A stretch of 64,000 nt of DNA from Polynucleobacter sp. AM-26B4 (GTDB lineage: Bacteria > Pseudomonadota > Gammaproteobacteria > Burkholderiales > Burkholderiaceae). The first letter of the stretch is position 1, and each line of letters starts with the position of its first letter. Positions 61,319 through 64,000 of this stretch are shown piece by piece. A model generated the notes under the pieces. The model saw only the letters and a program-made list of their open reading frames with translations, was not told the DNA's origin and made no database searches. A program made the translations under genes and the position numbers. The stretch lies in contig NZ_JACVOT010000001.1 of the NCBI RefSeq assembly GCF_018882285.1, positions 751,916 to 815,915 of the forward strand, read 5' to 3'.

Positions 61319-61341
61319 AGCAAGCTCCAATTGAGCTTGCT
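61319..61341. repeat. 9-bp inverted repeat between rpsL and rpsG
   Basis: Arms AGCAAGCTC (61319-61327) and GAGCTTGCT (61333-61341) with a five-base loop. It lies about 20 bases after the rpsL stop on the transcribed strand, without a T run, so it is not a typical terminator. An S7-responsive site or RNA-processing signal is conceivable; E. coli has S7 binding in the rpsL-rpsG spacer. Confidence 0.5.
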
Positions 61342-61359
61342 ACTTGCGTAAAAAAGCTA

Positions 61360-61737
61360 TTAAGCTTTCTTAGCGCGCTTCGCACCATACTTGGAGCGAG
61401 ATTGCTTACGGTCTTTAACGCCTTGTAAGTCAAGTGAACCACGCACGATGTGATAACGCACACCTGGCAAGTCTTTCACACGACCACCGCGGATAAGAAC
61501 CACTGAGTGTTCCTGCAAGTTGTGGCCTTCACCACCAATGTAGGAAATCACTTCAAATCCATTAGTCAAGCGTACTTTGGCTACTTTACGCAAAGCCGAG
61601 TTAGGCTTTTTTGGAGTAGTTGTGTATACGCGAGTACATACGCCACGGCGCTGAGGACAGTTCTCAAGCGCTGGGCTCTTACTTTTTACGATCTCAGAAG
61701 TACGGGGACTTCTAAGTAATTGATTAATTGTTGGCAT
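61360..61737 (-). CDS. rpsL: 30S ribosomal protein S12
   Basis: S12 monitors decoding. The 125-residue protein has [20 protein letters not shown], the [12 protein letters not shown] loop and [12 protein letters not shown]. Both lysines at which streptomycin-resistance changes occur (in PKKPNS and VKDLPG) are the wild-type residues. It is the first gene of the str operon, following a good promoter. Confidence 0.99.
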   Translation of the reverse strand: MPTINQLLRSPRTSEIVKSKSPALENCPQRRGVCTRVYTTTPKKPNSALRKVAKVRLTNGFEVISYIGGEGHNLQEHSVVLIRGGRVKDLPGVRYHIVRGSLDLQGVKDRKQSRSKYGAKRAKKA

Positions 61738-61784
61738 AGCTTACTTTCAAAGCAGAAAATTCTGCGGTTTGCGAAGAACTCGAC

Positions 61785-61813
61785 ATTCTAGACCGGTCAG
61801 CTCCTGCCGTCAA
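61785..61813 (-). promoter_or_regulatory. Sigma-70 type promoter of the str operon (rpsL)
   Basis: Minus-strand TTGACG (61808-61813) and TAGAAT (61785-61790) are exactly 17 bases apart, 47 bases before the rpsL ATG. It lies in the 121-base gap after rpoC. A small GCAGAA/TTCTGC stem is present in the leader. Confidence 0.75.
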
Positions 61814-61834
61814 GACGGCAAAAGCTGACTTTTT
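61796..61834. repeat. Interrupted 14-bp inverted repeat overlapping the str promoter
   Basis: Arms GTCAGCT+TGCCGTC (61796-61802, 61805-61811) pair with GACGGCA+AGCTGAC (61814-61820, 61823-61829), with a 2 x 2 internal loop. A T run follows on the plus strand (61830-61834). On the minus strand it follows the rpoC stop but has no T run, and it contains the -35 box of rpsL. It may shape rpoBC read-through, or terminate antisense RNA. Confidence 0.65.
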
Positions 61835-61858
61835 AGGTCTATTTTGTCCTTTTTGGCC

Positions 61859-64000
61859 TTATTCAGCCTCTCCTGTAGGTTCTAAATCCACGATTTCTTC
61901 AGATTTAGCCTCTTCAGCAGCAATCATTTCCGCACGTTCACGGTCCAACTGTTCGCGTACTTTACGTGCGCGACGGTAGGCCAAACCGGTACCGGCAGGA
62001 ATGAGGCGACCAATGATGACGTTTTCTTTGAGACCACGAAGCGTATCAACTTTGCCCATGATGGCGGCTTCAGTAAGAACTCTGGTTGTTTCCTGGAAGG
62101 AAGCAGCAGAAATGAAGCTGTCTGTAGACAATGATGCTTTTGTAATACCCAATAGAACGTTGTCATACAACGCTGGACGCTTACCTTCCGCAATCATGCG
62201 GTCGTTTTCATCCAACATATCTGATCGTTCAACTTGTTCACCAGTGATGAATTTCGTATCAGCTGCGTCCGTGATTTGAACGCGACGTAACATTTGACGA
62301 ACAATCACTTCAATGTGCTTGTCGTTAATCTTCACGCCTTGCAAACGATAAACGTCTTGAACTTCATCAACGATGTAGGTTGCCAACTCTTCGATACCCT
62401 TCAAGCGAAGAATATCGTGTGGATCAGCAGGACCCTCAACAATCATTTCACCCTTGTTCACAACTTGACCGTCGTGAACCAAGATTTGTTTCTCTTTAGG
62501 GATCAAGAACTCATGAGATTCGCCGTCCATATCAGTGATAACTAGACGCTGCTTACCTTTGGTTTCTTTACCGAAAGAAACTGTACCTGTTACTTTTGCC
62601 AAGATCGCTGCATCTTTTGGTGAACGAGCTTCGAATAGTTCTGCCACACGTGGCAAACCACCCGTGATGTCTCGTGTCTTTTGCGCTTCGATTGGAATAC
62701 GCGCCAACACTTCACCAACGTGAACTTTTTGACCGTCTTTCACAGTGATCAAAGCGCCCACTTGCAAACCAATGGTTACTGGATGATCTGTACCAGCGAT
62801 GAGAACTTCAGCGCCAGCTGCATCGTACAAGCGAATCATTGGGCGAACACCCTTTGCTGCCGCACTACGACGCTTACCATCAATAACAACCAAAGTAGAC
62901 AAGCCAGTTACTTCGTCAACCTGCTTAGCAACTGTCACACCTTCTTCAACGTTTTCAAAGCGAACCACGCCTGAGTACTCAGTAATGATTGGACGAGTCA
63001 ACGGATCCCAAGTTGCCAAAGTTGCGCCGGCCTTGATGGTGGCACCTTCTTTAAGTGTCAATGTTGCACCGTATGGAACCTTGTGACGCTCGCGCTCACG
63101 ACTATTGTCATCAGTGATTAACGCTTCGCCTGAACGTGAAATAACAATCTGCTCACCTTTAGCATTTGTTACAAAACGCATTGTTGGCGTGAAACGCAAA
63201 ATACCGTTTGATTTTGCTTCAACGTTATTTGCAACAGCAGCACGTGACGCAGCACCACCGATGTGGAATGTACGCATTGTTAACTGTGTACCTGGCTCAC
63301 CAATTGATTGAGCAGCGATCACACCAACTGCCTCACCAGAGTTCACCATCGTGCCACGACCTAAGTCACGGCCATAACACTTCGCGCACAAACCAAAACG
63401 TGTTGCACATGACAATGGTGTGCGAACCTTAACTTCATCGATACCCAATGAGTCAATTAATTCAACGTCATCTTCTGTCAACATTGTGCCGTCAACGATG
63501 ATGGTTTCTTGTGTGTCTGGATTAACAACATCACCGATACACACACGACCCAAGATACGATCGCTCAATGGCTCAATCACCTCGCCACCCTCAACCAAGG
63601 CCTTCATTGAAACGCCATTAGTTGTGCCGCAATCATCATCAAGAACTACTAAGTCTTGAGTCACATCCACCAAACGACGAGTCAAGTAACCAGAGTTAGC
63701 TGTCTTCAAAGCAGTGTCAGCCAAACCTTTACGAGCGCCGTGTGTTGAGATGAAGTACTGAAGAACGTTCAAGCCTTCACGGAAGTTAGCAGTAATCGGT
63801 GTTTCAATGATTGAGCCGTCTGGCTTAGCCATCAAACCACGCATACCAGCCAACTGACGAATCTGAGCAGCAGAACCACGCGCACCAGAGTCAGCCATCA
63901 TGTAAATAGCGTTGAAAGATTCTTGCTTAACTGTTTTACCGTGACGATCAACAACGTTTTCTTGAGATAACTGCTCCATCATGGCCTTACCGACCTGATC
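61859..64000 (-). CDS. rpoC: RNA polymerase beta' subunit, C-terminal half (gene runs off the right edge)
   Basis: The frame is open from base 64000 to the stop at 61859 (713 residues). The codons at the right edge ([10 protein letters not shown]) continue upstream without a start being needed, so the gene is cut by the window. The fragment contains the bridge-helix/trigger-loop region ([40 protein letters not shown]), the second zinc site (DDDCGT and [11 protein letters not shown]), and the C-terminal part down to an acidic tail. It precedes the str operon as in other proteobacteria. Confidence 0.98.
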   Translation of the reverse strand, partial: DQVGKAMMEQLSQENVVDRHGKTVKQESFNAIYMMADSGARGSAAQIRQLAGMRGLMAKPDGSIIETPITANFREGLNVLQYFISTHGARKGLADTALKTANSGYLTRRLVDVTQDLVVLDDDCGTTNGVSMKALVEGGEVIEPLSDRILGRVCIGDVVNPDTQETIIVDGTMLTEDDVELIDSLGIDEVKVRTPLSCATRFGLCAKCYGRDLGRGTMVNSGEAVGVIAAQSIGEPGTQLTMRTFHIGGAASRAAVANNVEAKSNGILRFTPTMRFVTNAKGEQIVISRSGEALITDDNSRERERHKVPYGATLTLKEGATIKAGATLATWDPLTRPIITEYSGVVRFENVEEGVTVAKQVDEVTGLSTLVVIDGKRRSAAAKGVRPMIRLYDAAGAEVLIAGTDHPVTIGLQVGALITVKDGQKVHVGEVLARIPIEAQKTRDITGGLPRVAELFEARSPKDAAILAKVTGTVSFGKETKGKQRLVITDMDGESHEFLIPKEKQILVHDGQVVNKGEMIVEGPADPHDILRLKGIEELATYIVDEVQDVYRLQGVKINDKHIEVIVRQMLRRVQITDAADTKFITGEQVERSDMLDENDRMIAEGKRPALYDNVLLGITKASLSTDSFISAASFQETTRVLTEAAIMGKVDTLRGLKENVIIGRLIPAGTGLAYRRARKVREQLDRERAEMIAAEEAKSEEIVDLEPTGEAE

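Overview
The window reads as one contiguous piece of a moderately AT-rich betaproteobacterial chromosome. The order murA-hisG-hisD followed by hisB-H-A-F-I-E, HIT and tatABC, the mla operon next to ibaG and murA, gltBD beside aroKB/dgt and mrcA, and the rpoC-str-S10-spc-alpha ribosomal block are all typical of Burkholderiales. Protein sequences, small intergenic gaps and composition point to a Polynucleobacter-like member of the Burkholderiaceae; the genus is an inference. Almost everything is core housekeeping. I see no prophage, CRISPR array, tRNA or rRNA.

Layout. 1-0.6 kb: 5' part of a general porin gene (runs off the left edge). 0.9-2.5 kb: a Sel1-repeat protein. 2.6-4.6 kb: tatC, tatB, tatA and a HIT hydrolase. 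4.6-12.2 kb: histidine biosynthesis (hisE, I, F, A, H, B; hisC on the opposite strand; hisD, hisG), interrupted beside hisC by a translationally coupled pair: a DUF1640-like membrane-anchored coiled-coil protein and a 52-residue protein of unknown function. 12.2-19.2 kb: murA, ibaG, a two-gene ABC exporter and the Mla lipid-transport genes. 19.3-25.5 kb: gltD and gltB. 25.6-26.4 kb: a RAYT (REP-associated tyrosine transposase) gene with hairpin motifs. 26.4-30.8 kb: dgt, aroB, aroK, and a reduced pilus/secretin pair (short PilQ plus a PilP/GspC-like protein). 31-35 kb: mrcA, cyaY, lptM and lysA. 35-43 kb: System II cytochrome c maturation (ccsA, resB), a di-haem cytochrome c4, engB, hemB, dsbD and cutA. 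43-64 kb: the ribosomal superoperon from rplQ back to rpsL, with rpoC partial at the right edge.

How the genes work together. ResB/CcsA attach haem to periplasmic cytochromes such as the neighbouring c4, DsbD can supply reductant for that, and HemB feeds haem synthesis. The Mla genes maintain outer-membrane lipid asymmetry; murA and mrcA make peptidoglycan; LptM assists LPS export. GltBD makes glutamate, HisF/HisH consume glutamine, and AroKB, LysA and His enzymes build amino acids.

The parts that deserve a second look are regulatory or accessory: the DUF1640 cassette beside an inverted hisC, the minimal secretin pair, the RAYT element in front of gltB, three terminator-like repeats upstream of mrcA, inverted repeats overlapping the promoters at ribosomal operon junctions, an internal promoter between rpsJ and rplC, and -10 boxes placed so close to start codons that leaderless mRNAs are possible.
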